DNA of 52,383 nt from Chitinophagaceae bacterium (GTDB lineage Bacteria > Bacteroidota > Bacteroidia > Chitinophagales > Chitinophagaceae), in assembly GCA_025934485.1 (NCBI GenBank), contig JAICXX010000026.1, positions 1 through 52,383 of the forward strand, given 5' to 3'. The notes below the pieces were generated by a model. It saw only the letters and a program-made list of their open reading frames with translations, had not been told where the DNA came from and made no database searches. This document shows positions 1 through 8,913 of this stretch, one piece after another; position 1 is the first letter of the stretch; every line of letters begins with the position of its first letter. The position numbers were made by a program, and so were the translations under genes.

Positions 1-218
1 GGTATTCGCGGTGGCAGCGCGGCAAAATTGGCGAAGAAACCCGCCAGGGCCAATCCCGCCAAAATCATGGCCCAGGCTGCTAACGCCGCGAGGGCCCGGA
101 AAAAAACGGCCAGCTGTCTCTCCGGCTTCCAGCCCGTCCTGGCGAGCACGCGGCGCAATCCTATGAGCATCCAGGTAAAGATCCCCGCCACCAATAGCAA
201 AAACAATAAGGTAACCAT
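1..218 (-). CDS. Membrane protein, truncated by window start
   Basis: Only the N-terminal 72 residues are inside the window; the gene runs off the left edge. Reading from the ATG at 218 gives a very hydrophobic start (MVTLLFLLLVAGIFTWMLIG), a short basic loop (RRVLARTGWKPERQ), and a second hydrophobic stretch rich in Ala and Leu, so at least two membrane segments with a positively charged loop between them. No family could be recognised from this fragment. It is co-oriented with the AraC-type gene whose stop codon lies about 70 bases upstream. The call as coding rests on uninterrupted reading and the membrane-protein pattern; the opposite-strand reading over the same bases is low-complexity and basic and is taken as a shadow. 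Confidence 0.55.
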   Translation of the reverse strand, partial: MVTLLFLLLVAGIFTWMLIGLRRVLARTGWKPERQLAVFFRALAALAAWAMILAGLALAGFFANFAALPPRI

Positions 219-286
219 AGATGAGGTGTTAAAGTGTGAAAGCACAAAATTGCGCCCTCTTCCCGATCCACCCATAACCAAAATTG

Positions 287-1237
287 CTATTTTCCTCCCG
301 CCGCGCGGAAAGGCGCAGGATACATCCCCATCCTTTGAAAAAAAAGCCGGCTAAAAGATTGCGGATTGTCAAACCCCAGGAAGGTCGCGATCTCCGCCAC
401 CGCCAGGGTCGTCCCGCTCAGCAACTGACGGGCTTTCGTCAACCGCAGATCCTGGATATACTGATAAGGAGAAATGCCATACGCCTGCTTGAACAAACGA
501 AGAAAATGGAATTTAGAAAGACAAGCCGCACCGGCGACGTCATCCAGATCGATGGGTTCCGGAAAGACCGAATGAATTAGATCAAGCGACCGGCTCAATC
601 GCTTATAAACCTCGACCCGCGTACTTCGCTTGACGGTCGGCAATGCGTCGATCGCCGCCCGAACGCCCCGATCTTCCTTTACCAGCAGCTGTAATAAGCA
701 AAACAGCTGTTCGTCAAAAAGCAATTTATTGAACCCATTCTGTTGGTAAGACTGCACCATCCACTGGATCACCCGATCGAATTCTGCGTCACGCCGATAG
801 AGACGGTTAAAAAAGTGGAGCTCGCTGAATTCCTGCCGGTCCCCGCGATCCAGCGTCAGCTCGGCCGGTGTCAGCAAAGCATTAAGCGCCGACTCTACAA
901 AGTGCTCCCCAAAATGAATGTTGAAAGTTTCGGCCGACTCGCCCTTCTCAATGGCAAAGGTGTAGGACTGGCTTCGGTTACTGATAAAATAGGTATCCTC
1001 GTGGATCGTCCGCGTCTCTCCGTCTACCGTACACTGGCTCGATCCCCTGAGATTCACGAAAAGCGAGACCGGCCCTCTGACATCCGGCCGGTAGCATTCC
1101 TTCGCCGGCGTATTGATCACGACACTGGGAAATCCCTCCCTTTCCAAACGCAGGTCTCCCCAGCCTTTCTTATCCCGAAAGCCCTGGTCGATCTGTCGCT
1201 TCAGCCAACCCAAATCCGGAAATTCCCGCAAGATCAT
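287..1237 (-). CDS. AraC-family transcriptional regulator
   Basis: A 316-residue DNA-binding regulator. The last 100 residues (about 213-312) form the AraC/XylS double helix-turn-helix: first helix pair around LDDVAGAACLSKFHFLRLFK, then the typical second part with VAEIATFLGFDNPQSFSRLF and a final P-x-x-F-R. The N-terminal 200 residues carry the usual beta-rich sensor region (conserved-looking DTYFISNRSQSYTF), which probably binds a small ligand. The gene is divergent from the GMC oxidoreductase operon starting at 1344, with 106 bases between the starts, so control of that operon is a natural inference. A TAAATTTA element sits four bases before the ATG. Ligand unknown. Confidence 0.9.
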   Translation of the reverse strand: MILREFPDLGWLKRQIDQGFRDKKGWGDLRLEREGFPSVVINTPAKECYRPDVRGPVSLFVNLRGSSQCTVDGETRTIHEDTYFISNRSQSYTFAIEKGESAETFNIHFGEHFVESALNALLTPAELTLDRGDRQEFSELHFFNRLYRRDAEFDRVIQWMVQSYQQNGFNKLLFDEQLFCLLQLLVKEDRGVRAAIDALPTVKRSTRVEVYKRLSRSLDLIHSVFPEPIDLDDVAGAACLSKFHFLRLFKQAYGISPYQYIQDLRLTKARQLLSGTTLAVAEIATFLGFDNPQSFSRLFFQRMGMYPAPFRAAGGK

Positions 1238-1241
1238 ACCT

Positions 1242-1249
1242 TAAATTTA
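1242..1249 (-). promoter_or_regulatory. -7-like element next to AraC gene start
   Basis: On the minus strand TAAATTTA matches 7 of 8 positions of the Bacteroidota -7 element TAnnTTTG and ends four bases before the ATG at 1237. No -33 TTG was found at the usual 19-21 base spacing, so this rests on the -7 match alone. Confidence 0.3.
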
Positions 1250-1343
1250 CGCGTTTCGGCCGCCAATCGCCTTACCGCTCAAATATTCAGTCGTCCCCGC
1301 CGCATCGTTTTTTTCGTTAACTTCCATACCAAAGCTTGCTCTC

Positions 1344-3023
1344 ATGACCCAGTACGACGCCATCGTCATCGGCTCCGGCATCAGCGGCGGTTGGGCCGCC
1401 AAAGAACTCTGCGAACACGGCCTCAAAACACTCTTACTCGAACGCGGCCGCTCCGTCGTCCATCTTAAAGACTATCCCACCGCCACCAAGGCGCCCTGGG
1501 AATTCCCACATCGCGGCCGCCTCCCCAAGGCCGTCCTCGACGACAACCCCGTACTCAGCCGCTGCTACGCCTATGGCGAAGCCACCAAACATTTCTTCGT
1601 GCCCGATAAGGCACATCCCTATATCCAGGAGAAACCCTTCGACTGGATCAGAGGCTATCAGGTTGGGGGAAAGAGTTTACTCTGGGCCCGGCAGACGCAG
1701 CGCTGGAGTCCATTCGAATTCGAAGGACCGGCACGCGACGGCATCGCCCCCGCCTGGCCCATCGGTTACAATGACCTGGCCCCCTGGTACAGCCATGTCG
1801 AGAAATTCGCCGGAATCAGCGGCAATAAGGATGGGCTCATCCAACTTCCCGACGGCGAATTCCTTCCACCCTGGGAAATGAACTGCACCGAACGACACAT
1901 CGCGGATAAGATCATGGAACACTATCCGGACCGGCCGGTTATAATCGGCCGCTGCGCCCATCTCACCAAACCCCAACCCATCCACATCCAACAGGGCCGC
2001 GGACAATGCCAGGCCCGCGATATGTGCGAAAGAGGCTGCCCCTTCGGCGGCTACTTCAACTCGAATTCGACCACCATCCCTTGGGCCGAGCGCACCGGCA
2101 ACCTGACCCTGCAGCCCTATAGCGTCGTCGCCGAGATCCTCTACGATGAAAAGACCAATAAAGCCAAAGGGGTTCTCGTCATAGACGCCCAAACAAAAAA
2201 GACTACAGAATACCACGCCCGCATCATCTTCGTCAATGCCGCCTGTCTCAATACCAATCTGCTCTTGCTGAATAGCAAATCGTCGCGTTTCCCCAATGGC
2301 CTCGGCAACGACAATGGTCTCCTCGGCCACTATATCGTCTTTCACAATTACCGCGGAAATGTAAACGGCCTCTTCGAAGGCTACCCCGATAAATATTACT
2401 ATGGTCGCCGGCCTACCGAAGTCTTCCTCCCCAATTTCCGAAATCTGAAGAAGCACGAGAACCTCGGCTTCCAAAGAGGCTATATGAGCTATTTCAGCGC
2501 CTCAAGAGGCCAAAACTTGGCGCAAGAAGGCATCGGCTCCGCCTACAAAGACTCACTATCCGAACCCGGTCCCTGGTGGGTCTCCATGGGCATGCAGGGC
2601 GAGACCATCCCCAAATTCGAGAACCACGTCCGCCTCAGTCCCGACCAAAAAGATCCCTGGGGTATCCCGCAGCTCATCACCTCCGTGAGCTACGACGACA
2701 ACGACGATAAGATGGCCGTCGACTTCATCACCCAGGGCTCCGAAATGTTCGAAGCCGCAGGCTGCAAAAATGTCTCAGGCTTCAACAACCACCAAAACCC
2801 CGGCCTGGACATCCACGAGATGGGCGGTGTCAGGATGGGCCGCGATCCAAAGACCTCGCTGCTCAACGAATGGAACCAGCTCCATACCTGTAAGAATGTC
2901 TTTGTGACGGATGGCGCTTGCATGGCCTCTACCGGCAACCAAAATCCATCCCTGACCTTCATGGCCCTCACAGCCCGCGCCGCAAACCATGCTATAGAAG
3001 AAATGAAAAAACAAAATCTATGA
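1344..3023 (+). CDS. GMC-family FAD-dependent oxidoreductase
   Basis: A 559-residue flavoenzyme of the glucose-methanol-choline family, which oxidises alcohols or sugars. The FAD dinucleotide motif GSGISGG is at residues 10-16, followed by the ribose-binding acidic residue in LLLERG. The C-terminal GMC domain is present: a His in GLDIHEMGGVRMG and an Asn in STGNQNPSLT give the expected catalytic His/Asn pair. A Cys-containing segment (CQARDMCERGCPFGG) in the middle is typical of the gluconate-dehydrogenase-like branch. There is no signal peptide; related enzymes can be exported with a Tat-signal partner, which may apply here because the next gene, overlapping by four bases, carries such a signal. 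Electron acceptor and substrate cannot be read from the sequence. Confidence 0.9.
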   Translation: MTQYDAIVIGSGISGGWAAKELCEHGLKTLLLERGRSVVHLKDYPTATKAPWEFPHRGRLPKAVLDDNPVLSRCYAYGEATKHFFVPDKAHPYIQEKPFDWIRGYQVGGKSLLWARQTQRWSPFEFEGPARDGIAPAWPIGYNDLAPWYSHVEKFAGISGNKDGLIQLPDGEFLPPWEMNCTERHIADKIMEHYPDRPVIIGRCAHLTKPQPIHIQQGRGQCQARDMCERGCPFGGYFNSNSTTIPWAERTGNLTLQPYSVVAEILYDEKTNKAKGVLVIDAQTKKTTEYHARIIFVNAACLNTNLLLLNSKSSRFPNGLGNDNGLLGHYIVFHNYRGNVNGLFEGYPDKYYYGRRPTEVFLPNFRNLKKHENLGFQRGYMSYFSASRGQNLAQEGIGSAYKDSLSEPGPWWVSMGMQGETIPKFENHVRLSPDQKDPWGIPQLITSVSYDDNDDKMAVDFITQGSEMFEAAGCKNVSGFNNHQNPGLDIHEMGGVRMGRDPKTSLLNEWNQLHTCKNVFVTDGACMASTGNQNPSLTFMALTARAANHAIEEMKKQNL

Positions 3024-5188
3024 CATCCCGAAGGCACTTCATAAAAACCACGGGCAGCCTCACCATCGGTTTCTGTCTCACGGGCTTCGCAACCGCCAAA
3101 ATGCGCGCACCCGGCGAAGACCACCTCCCCGGCGACCTCGCCGACAACCCCCGCATCAACGCCTGGCTCCAAGTCCTCGAAGACAACCGCATCCGCGTCC
3201 TCACGGGAAAACTCGAACTCGGCCAGGGCATCCGCACCGCCGTCGCCCAGGTTGCCGCCGAAGAACTCAACATGGACATGAACCAGGTCGAAGTCCTGGT
3301 CGCCGAAACAGACGAAACACCCGACGAAGGTTACACCGCCGGCAGCAACTCCATCGAGGCCAGCGCCATCGCCATCCGCTATGCCGCCGCGGCAGCCCGC
3401 AAGATCCTCCTCGGTGAAGCCGGAAAAAAACTCTCCATCCCCCCTACCCAGCTGACACTCGAAAAAGGTATCATCACCGGCCACCAAAAACAAACGATCA
3501 CCATCGCCGCCCTCCTTGCAGGCCGCCAGCTTACCGATGAGGTCCACCTGCCCGTCGAGCTAAAACCAAATAACCAGCACCGCCTCATCGGCAAACCCAT
3601 CCCCCGCCCCGACAACGAGCTCATCTGCTACGGCCATCCCTATCATCTCCAGGACCTCCATTTCCCCGGCATGGTATACGGCGTCGTCATCCGCCCGCCA
3701 TCCTATGGCGCAACGCTCAGAGACATCGATGAAGACGCCATCAAAGCCGCGAACAAAGACATCCAAACGATCATCCGCAACGGCAGCTTCCTCGCCGTGA
3801 TCACGATAAGCCAGTACCAGGCCTTCAAAGCACAAAAACTCGTCCGCGATAACGCGCAATGGGAAGACGCAAAGCCGCTGCCCAATATTACTCCGGCCGA
3901 ACTCCCCGCATACCTCCGCACCTTACAGACAAGAAGCGAGAACGTCGCCCAAAAAGGCAACCCCACAGGTCCGCAAGCCACAAGCAATACAATAAAAGCC
4001 GGCTATTTCAAGCCCTACATCATGCACGGCGCCATCGGCCCTTCCTGCGCCATCGCAAAATACGAGTACGGCAAGCTGGAGGTCTGGTCCCATAGCCAGG
4101 GCGTATACCCCTTACGCGAATCACTAGCCGCCATGCTCGGCCTACCCGCCGCCAGCATCCACGTCAAAGGGGTCGCCGGCTCCGGTTGCTATGGCCACAA
4201 TGGTGCCGACGACGTTGCGGCAGACGCAGCCCTCATGGCAGTCGCCTACCCGGGAAAACACATCTATGTACAATGGAGCCGCGACGACGAACACGCCTGG
4301 GAGCCCTATGGCAGCGCCATGCTCATGGATCTGGAAGCAATCCTCGATGCGAATGGAATGATTGACTCCTGGAAATACGCCCTGTACTCCGATACGCACG
4401 GCACTCGCCCTTCGGGTCATGCGGAAAACCTCCTTCCGGCGCGCTATCTGGAAAAACCTTTCACGGCAAAACCCTCGGGTTTCAGCGGCGGCGCCTATCG
4501 CAACGCCCAACCCTATTACAATATACCCAACCAAAATATCCAGGCCAATTTCTTCGATGGCCCGCTTCGAGCCTCGTCGCTCCGCAGCCTCGGCGCCTTC
4601 GCCAATATCTTCGCCATCGAATCGTTTATGGAAGAGCTCGCGACCAAAGCCGGCAAAGACCCATTTGAATTCCGCCTCCAACACCTGCCCGATGACCGCG
4701 CCCGCGACGTCCTCAACAAGCTCAAAGAAGTTACCAAAAACGAAAAAGTAGGCATCGCCTTCTCCCGCTACAAAAACGGCGGTACTTACTGCGCCGTAGC
4801 CGCGAAGATCAAGGCAAACCCCGACCAAATAGTGGTCACCCACCTCTGGGCCGTCGTCGACGCCGGCGAAGTCATCAACCTCGACGGCATCAAAAACCAA
4901 GTCGAAGGCGGCATGATCCAGGCCACCAGCTGGACACTCCTCGAACAGGTCCGCTTCGACGAACACCACATCACCAGCCGCGACTGGGCCACCTACCCCA
5001 TCCTCCACATGAACCAGGCGCCCCACGTCGAAGTCTTCATCATCGACCGCCCCGACCAACCCTCCCTGGGCGCCGGCGAGGCCTCCCAGGGCCCCACCGC
5101 CGCAGCCATCACCAACGCCATATACCACGCCACAGGCAAACGTATCCGCCATCTCCCCGTCACGGCCGCATCGCTACCGCGATCTTAG
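3020..5188 (+). CDS. Molybdopterin-binding oxidoreductase subunit, IorB/xanthine dehydrogenase family
   Basis: A 722-residue large subunit of a molybdenum hydroxylase (isoquinoline 1-oxidoreductase beta-type, aldehyde oxidase superfamily). The start is set at the ATG at 3020, which overlaps the stop of the GMC gene (ATGA) and gives a twin-arginine-like signal peptide (SRRHFIKTTGS followed by a hydrophobic stretch). Seen motifs: GQGIRTA near residue 73, the cofactor-region GSGCYGHNGADD, the segment RASSLRSLGAFANIFAIESF, and GAGEASQGP with the catalytic Glu at residue 687. The usual partner, a small 2Fe-2S subunit, is not next to it. The gene ends 29 bases inside the 3' end of the opposing GH130 gene. 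Substrate unknown. Confidence 0.88.
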   Translation: MTSRRHFIKTTGSLTIGFCLTGFATAKMRAPGEDHLPGDLADNPRINAWLQVLEDNRIRVLTGKLELGQGIRTAVAQVAAEELNMDMNQVEVLVAETDETPDEGYTAGSNSIEASAIAIRYAAAAARKILLGEAGKKLSIPPTQLTLEKGIITGHQKQTITIAALLAGRQLTDEVHLPVELKPNNQHRLIGKPIPRPDNELICYGHPYHLQDLHFPGMVYGVVIRPPSYGATLRDIDEDAIKAANKDIQTIIRNGSFLAVITISQYQAFKAQKLVRDNAQWEDAKPLPNITPAELPAYLRTLQTRSENVAQKGNPTGPQATSNTIKAGYFKPYIMHGAIGPSCAIAKYEYGKLEVWSHSQGVYPLRESLAAMLGLPAASIHVKGVAGSGCYGHNGADDVAADAALMAVAYPGKHIYVQWSRDDEHAWEPYGSAMLMDLEAILDANGMIDSWKYALYSDTHGTRPSGHAENLLPARYLEKPFTAKPSGFSGGAYRNAQPYYNIPNQNIQANFFDGPLRASSLRSLGAFANIFAIESFMEELATKAGKDPFEFRLQHLPDDRARDVLNKLKEVTKNEKVGIAFSRYKNGGTYCAVAAKIKANPDQIVVTHLWAVVDAGEVINLDGIKNQVEGGMIQATSWTLLEQVRFDEHHITSRDWATYPILHMNQAPHVEVFIIDRPDQPSLGAGEASQGPTAAAITNAIYHATGKRIRHLPVTAASLPRS

Positions 5189-6311
5189 AATCCGCCGTGC
5201 CATAATAAAGAAAATAATGCCCCTGAAAATTCGCCAGCGCCTCTAAAAAACACACCTGCCCCACCTGTCCCGTGATCTCATACGGCTTTTCCGGCCGGAT
5301 AAAATAATGCTCCAGCCTGTGGATAACCCGCGTGGGATCATTCCGGTCGATCAACACCTGCCCCCCGGCATAAGTACCTTCCGGCAAACTGGTATCACCT
5401 ATCGCCGGGAGATTCCTGCCATTATAGATAAGCAGGATGCCCTTGTCCGTTAGCATCGCCGGCGGACCCGACTCCACCAGATCGCTGTCGAAATGCCCAC
5501 TACGCGTAGCCACCACGATCTTCAACCGGGGCATATTCACCGCCTGCCCCCGCAAAGGGATCGGCGGCGACTCACCCGGCGGCATCTCCACCGGCGTCCA
5601 GTTGATCAGGTCATCGCTCGTAGCCGCCCAGATATTCTGATCGCCCCAATACATCCAGTATTTCCCGGCCACCCGGGTGGCAATGATCCGTCCATTTTCA
5701 TACCGGCTGACGATCGACCCGCTCTTCGACCACAGATCGCGGTATTTGCCGCCATACGCACTCGCAAACACCGGCCCATGCTTCGTCCAATGGACAAGAT
5801 CAGTAGACACGGCGATCAACAACCGCGCCTGCTTTCCATCGTAAGCGGTATAGGTCATATAATACGTACCCTTTTCATCCTCTACTACTCTTGGGTCCTC
5901 ACACCCACCTTCCCATTCATACAGGCGCTGCGCATCGCTGTCCGGATACAACACCGGCGCCGGCCGCCGCGAAAAATGCAACCCGTCGGCACTCGACGCT
6001 AAACCTATTCGCGACGTACCCGCCGGAAGCCCGATCTTGTCCTGCGCCCGGTAGAGCAAATACAACGAGTCGCCTCGCACCGCCACCGCCGGATTGAAGA
6101 CATCCTTCTCCTCCCACGCCACCTCCGTCCGGCGGATCGGATCAAGAAACCTGCCAGGCCCCGGGGTAAGTATAGGATTCACACTGTCCACCTTCACAAA
6201 AGGCAGCAAAGCCCAATCGGCCGGCGCCCCCGTCTCATCGACGATCCCGCCACCGGGACCGCACCCCGCCAAAGCCGCCATAAAAACAAAAAGCCAAACA
6301 CGCTTATCCAT
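5160..6311 (-). CDS. Exported GH130-family glycoside hydrolase/phosphorylase (lipoprotein)
   Basis: A 383-residue five-bladed propeller enzyme of the GH130 type, the family of beta-mannoside phosphorylases and beta-1,2-mannosidases. Supporting motifs are WEGGCEDPRVV, KSGSIV, YWMYWGDQNIW and the late SGPPAMLTDKGILLIYNG. The ATG at 6311 gives a lipoprotein leader (MDKRVWLFVFMAALAGC), so the enzyme probably sits in the periplasm or on the cell surface; a longer start at 6332 would overlap the upstream gene. Export makes hydrolysis more likely than phosphorolysis, which is usually cytosolic, but this is inference. It is the last gene of a susC-susD-LamG-GH130 operon and follows the LamG gene by four bases. 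Its 3' end overlaps the convergent molybdopterin gene. Confidence 0.85.
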   Translation of the reverse strand: MDKRVWLFVFMAALAGCGPGGGIVDETGAPADWALLPFVKVDSVNPILTPGPGRFLDPIRRTEVAWEEKDVFNPAVAVRGDSLYLLYRAQDKIGLPAGTSRIGLASSADGLHFSRRPAPVLYPDSDAQRLYEWEGGCEDPRVVEDEKGTYYMTYTAYDGKQARLLIAVSTDLVHWTKHGPVFASAYGGKYRDLWSKSGSIVSRYENGRIIATRVAGKYWMYWGDQNIWAATSDDLINWTPVEMPPGESPPIPLRGQAVNMPRLKIVVATRSGHFDSDLVESGPPAMLTDKGILLIYNGRNLPAIGDTSLPEGTYAGGQVLIDRNDPTRVIHRLEHYFIRPEKPYEITGQVGQVCFLEALANFQGHYFLYYGTADSKIAVAMRP

Positions 6312-6315
6312 AAGA

Positions 6316-7359
6316 TCATAAACTGTTTTCATCTGTAAATATAGACAACACCTCCGCATCCGTCAGCGCGGTATTATAGAACCGGATATCATCCAACGCC
6401 CCCATGAAAAAGTCCGCGCCCCAGAAATAGTTCGGGTTCGTGTTGTCCGTAAGATTATAAGCCGCCCTGGGCAGCTCGTTGCCGATCGTCAAATCGATCG
6501 TCGAGGGAACGGGCACCGGCGTTCCCGTCACATCGGCCGTCCGGATCAGCTTCCCGTTGATATAGAATTTCTCCGTCCCCGGCGTAAATGTAACCGCCAC
6601 ATGCACCCACACATTGGGGCCGTCCACCGCCACGCCGCCATCGTCCACGTCATGATAACCCGTACTGGTCTGTACCGTCAAAAAGGGCAGGTTACCGCTC
6701 TGCAGCTGGAACTTGTACCCATTCCACCGGTCGAAGGAGAACATATAGTTGTTGGCGTTCGTCCCGTCCCGCTTCACCCAGAGCAGGATAGTAAAGTTTT
6801 GTGGATTGAAGTCCGCACTATAAGGCACATCCACCGTCGCCCCGTTGTTGAAATAATACGCTTTGTTCGCCCGGCCAAACCTGTCGGCCACGAGCACGGG
6901 TAGCGTTCCCCCATCCACCGCCGTCGTCGCGCTGGTGCCTACCCAACCTGTCTGCAAGGTGCCGTCGTGCCCATTCCCCGAGGAATCTTTGGCATTACCG
7001 CTAAAGGTCCAGTAACCCACCAGGTTGGCGGCCGAGACCTGCTGCAACAGCTGGTTACCAAACTGCTGCCCCGCATGCAACAGGCTATTCACCGCATTGT
7101 TTACCTCCTGCTGCGTGTACTGATCGCTCGCACTCACCTGCTGCGCCAGCTTGATCACGGAGTCCAGCATCTCCCGCGCCCCCACGGCGTAGGTCCCCGG
7201 CTTGGTACCCTCCACGGAATTATTGTAGACATTGGTCAACGAATCGATCGCCGCATTCAGCGCCGCCTTGTTCGTATTATAGGAAGCGGGGCCGCTGCTC
7301 TTCTTACACGAGGCCGTCGCCAGTAACACACCTATAATGATCAAAGAAAGAATTCGCAT
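6316..7359 (-). CDS. LamG-domain lipoprotein
   Basis: A 347-residue lipoprotein: leader MRILSLIIIGVLLATASC with lipobox Cys at 18. Residues about 25-110 are a helical region (AALNAAIDSLTNVYNNS, later QQVSASDQYTQQEVNNAVNSLLHAGQQF) resembling the FIVAR-type helical linkers. From about residue 115 a concanavalin-like LamG sandwich follows: VGYWTFSGNAKDSSGNGHDGT, FTILLWVKRDG, WVHVAVTFTPGTEKFYINGKL, and the closing GALDDIRFYNTALTDAEV. Such proteins bind glycans or act as surface glycan-binding partners of SusD. It sits 18 bases after susD and directly before the GH130 gene, so it most likely helps capture the same glycan. Confidence 0.85.
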   Translation of the reverse strand: MRILSLIIIGVLLATASCKKSSGPASYNTNKAALNAAIDSLTNVYNNSVEGTKPGTYAVGAREMLDSVIKLAQQVSASDQYTQQEVNNAVNSLLHAGQQFGNQLLQQVSAANLVGYWTFSGNAKDSSGNGHDGTLQTGWVGTSATTAVDGGTLPVLVADRFGRANKAYYFNNGATVDVPYSADFNPQNFTILLWVKRDGTNANNYMFSFDRWNGYKFQLQSGNLPFLTVQTSTGYHDVDDGGVAVDGPNVWVHVAVTFTPGTEKFYINGKLIRTADVTGTPVPVPSTIDLTIGNELPRAAYNLTDNTNPNYFWGADFFMGALDDIRFYNTALTDAEVLSIFTDENSL

Positions 7360-7377
7360 AAAATTATTTTTTGTCGA

Positions 7378-8895
7378 TTATTGGAATAGGTTCGGATTGG
7401 CGTCCCGCTCGCTCTGCGGGATCGGGAACCACTTGTTCGTATCATAATTGAAATTCGGTGCGATGGGCTGCAACACCGCGTTGGCATATGCCTTCCCATA
7501 CCGGATGATGTCAAAGAACCGATGAAATTCCAGCGCCAGTTCGCTCCGCCGCTCCCGCCTGATGATATCCCGCAGTTGGGTCTGGTCTGTCGTAGTTATA
7601 TCCGGCAGCAACCCCGCCGGCACCGTTGGATATCCCGGAAGGCTATTGTCGTATTGGTAGCTATTCCGGGCCCTCGCCCGAACCTTGTTCAACGGCACCA
7701 GCGCCGCGGCAGATTGCCCGCTCTCATTCAAGGCCTCCGCATCGATCAGCAGGATCTCGCCCAGCCGCAACGCCTCATAATTCACCGTTCCCACATTCTT
7801 CGTCGCCGCGGGCACCTCCGACAACGGCTGCGTCATCTTCTTACAGTTATAGCCGGTACTGCTCCACGAAGGATCATAAGCGAGGTCAAAATAAGAATGC
7901 CCCGCCCGGGCGATCGAATAGTCCAGTCGCGGATCTGCCTCACCGGTAGGCGCGCTCTCATAATTGTCCACCAGGTTCTGTGTCGGCAAAAAGAACCCAT
8001 AGCCATTGGTCGGCGCCGGTGGCCGTGGTGCAAACCAAACATTCAGCTCATTACCGATGCCCAGCGTTCCCGCCAGGTGATTCACCGTAAAGATCTCCTC
8101 CGTATTATCTTTAGTCGCCGCGCTGAAGTTGTCGGAATACAAATTGGTCAGCTTGTAACCCATCGCTTCTACCTGCTCCGCCGTCTGGGCCGCCAGCGTA
8201 TAGTGATTCGCCAGATCGCTGTGAAATAAATAGGTCTTGGCCAGCAGCGCCAGCGCCGCGCCCTTGGTTGCCATGCCAAGCTGGGAAGCCGTTGCGGGCA
8301 AAACAGCCGCCGCCGCGATACAGTCCTGCTCGATTTGCGCAAAGATGCTATCCTGCGGCAGGGCCCGGGTCTGGGCTTCCTTCGCCGTCTCCACCTTGAG
8401 ATGCAGCGGGATATTGCCGTAAGAGGTCGCCAGGATAAAATAATAATAGGCCCGCAGGAACTTCGCCTGCGCGATACCCGAGGCCCGCAAGGCCGATGAA
8501 ACGGCATTGTTCCCCGTTAGCCCATCCAGCACCACATTACAGGCAAAGACCCCGTTGTAATAGTTCTTCCACACCGCCTCTACCGCCGCGTTGGTGGGGA
8601 GGATATTGAACTGGCTCACCGCCTCGAAATCCGGCTGGTCGCCGATGCTGCTCCCACCCTTGATCGCATCATCCGAGGCCAGGTCGCCCAACACCCAGAT
8701 GGCGTTGTTCGCGCCGGAAGTGAAAGAAAGATATTTATAGGCATCATTCACCGCCTGTTGCGCATTGGCGTCCGAGGTGAAGAAATCCCCAGGCGTGTAG
8801 CTGCCCTGCACGGGTTGATTGAGGATCTTTTTGCAACCGGGCCCCGCAACCAGCGTGACGGCGAGCAAAAAGGTTTGAAAACGCGATATCCGCAT
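7378..8895 (-). CDS. SusD/RagB-family glycan-binding lipoprotein
   Basis: A 505-residue SusD-type outer-membrane lipoprotein that closes the SusC channel and binds the imported oligosaccharide. Leader MRISRFQTFLLAVTLVAGPGC with lipobox Cys at 21, followed by KKILNQPVQG. The helical TPR-like SusD core is recognisable from FLRAYYYFILATSYGNIPL, ALALLAKTYLF, and the C-terminal RRERRSELALEFHRFFDIIRYGKA, then the usual final FPIPQSERDANPNL. It lies 18 bases downstream of susC and is evidently co-transcribed. Confidence 0.95.
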   Translation of the reverse strand: MRISRFQTFLLAVTLVAGPGCKKILNQPVQGSYTPGDFFTSDANAQQAVNDAYKYLSFTSGANNAIWVLGDLASDDAIKGGSSIGDQPDFEAVSQFNILPTNAAVEAVWKNYYNGVFACNVVLDGLTGNNAVSSALRASGIAQAKFLRAYYYFILATSYGNIPLHLKVETAKEAQTRALPQDSIFAQIEQDCIAAAAVLPATASQLGMATKGAALALLAKTYLFHSDLANHYTLAAQTAEQVEAMGYKLTNLYSDNFSAATKDNTEEIFTVNHLAGTLGIGNELNVWFAPRPPAPTNGYGFFLPTQNLVDNYESAPTGEADPRLDYSIARAGHSYFDLAYDPSWSSTGYNCKKMTQPLSEVPAATKNVGTVNYEALRLGEILLIDAEALNESGQSAAALVPLNKVRARARNSYQYDNSLPGYPTVPAGLLPDITTTDQTQLRDIIRRERRSELALEFHRFFDIIRYGKAYANAVLQPIAPNFNYDTNKWFPIPQSERDANPNLFQ

Positions 8896-8913
8896 GGCAA
8901 TAACTTTAATAAA

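Noticed and set aside
743-1468. Plus-strand frame of 241 codons across the AraC gene and the GMC start
   Set aside because: Conflicts with two well-supported genes on different frames and shows no domain.
4142-5152. Long minus-strand reading frame (336 codons) opposite the molybdopterin gene
   Set aside because: It lies fully within a gene with clear family motifs, and its translation is Gly/Val/Asp-rich with no domain; a shadow caused by the high C content of third codon positions.
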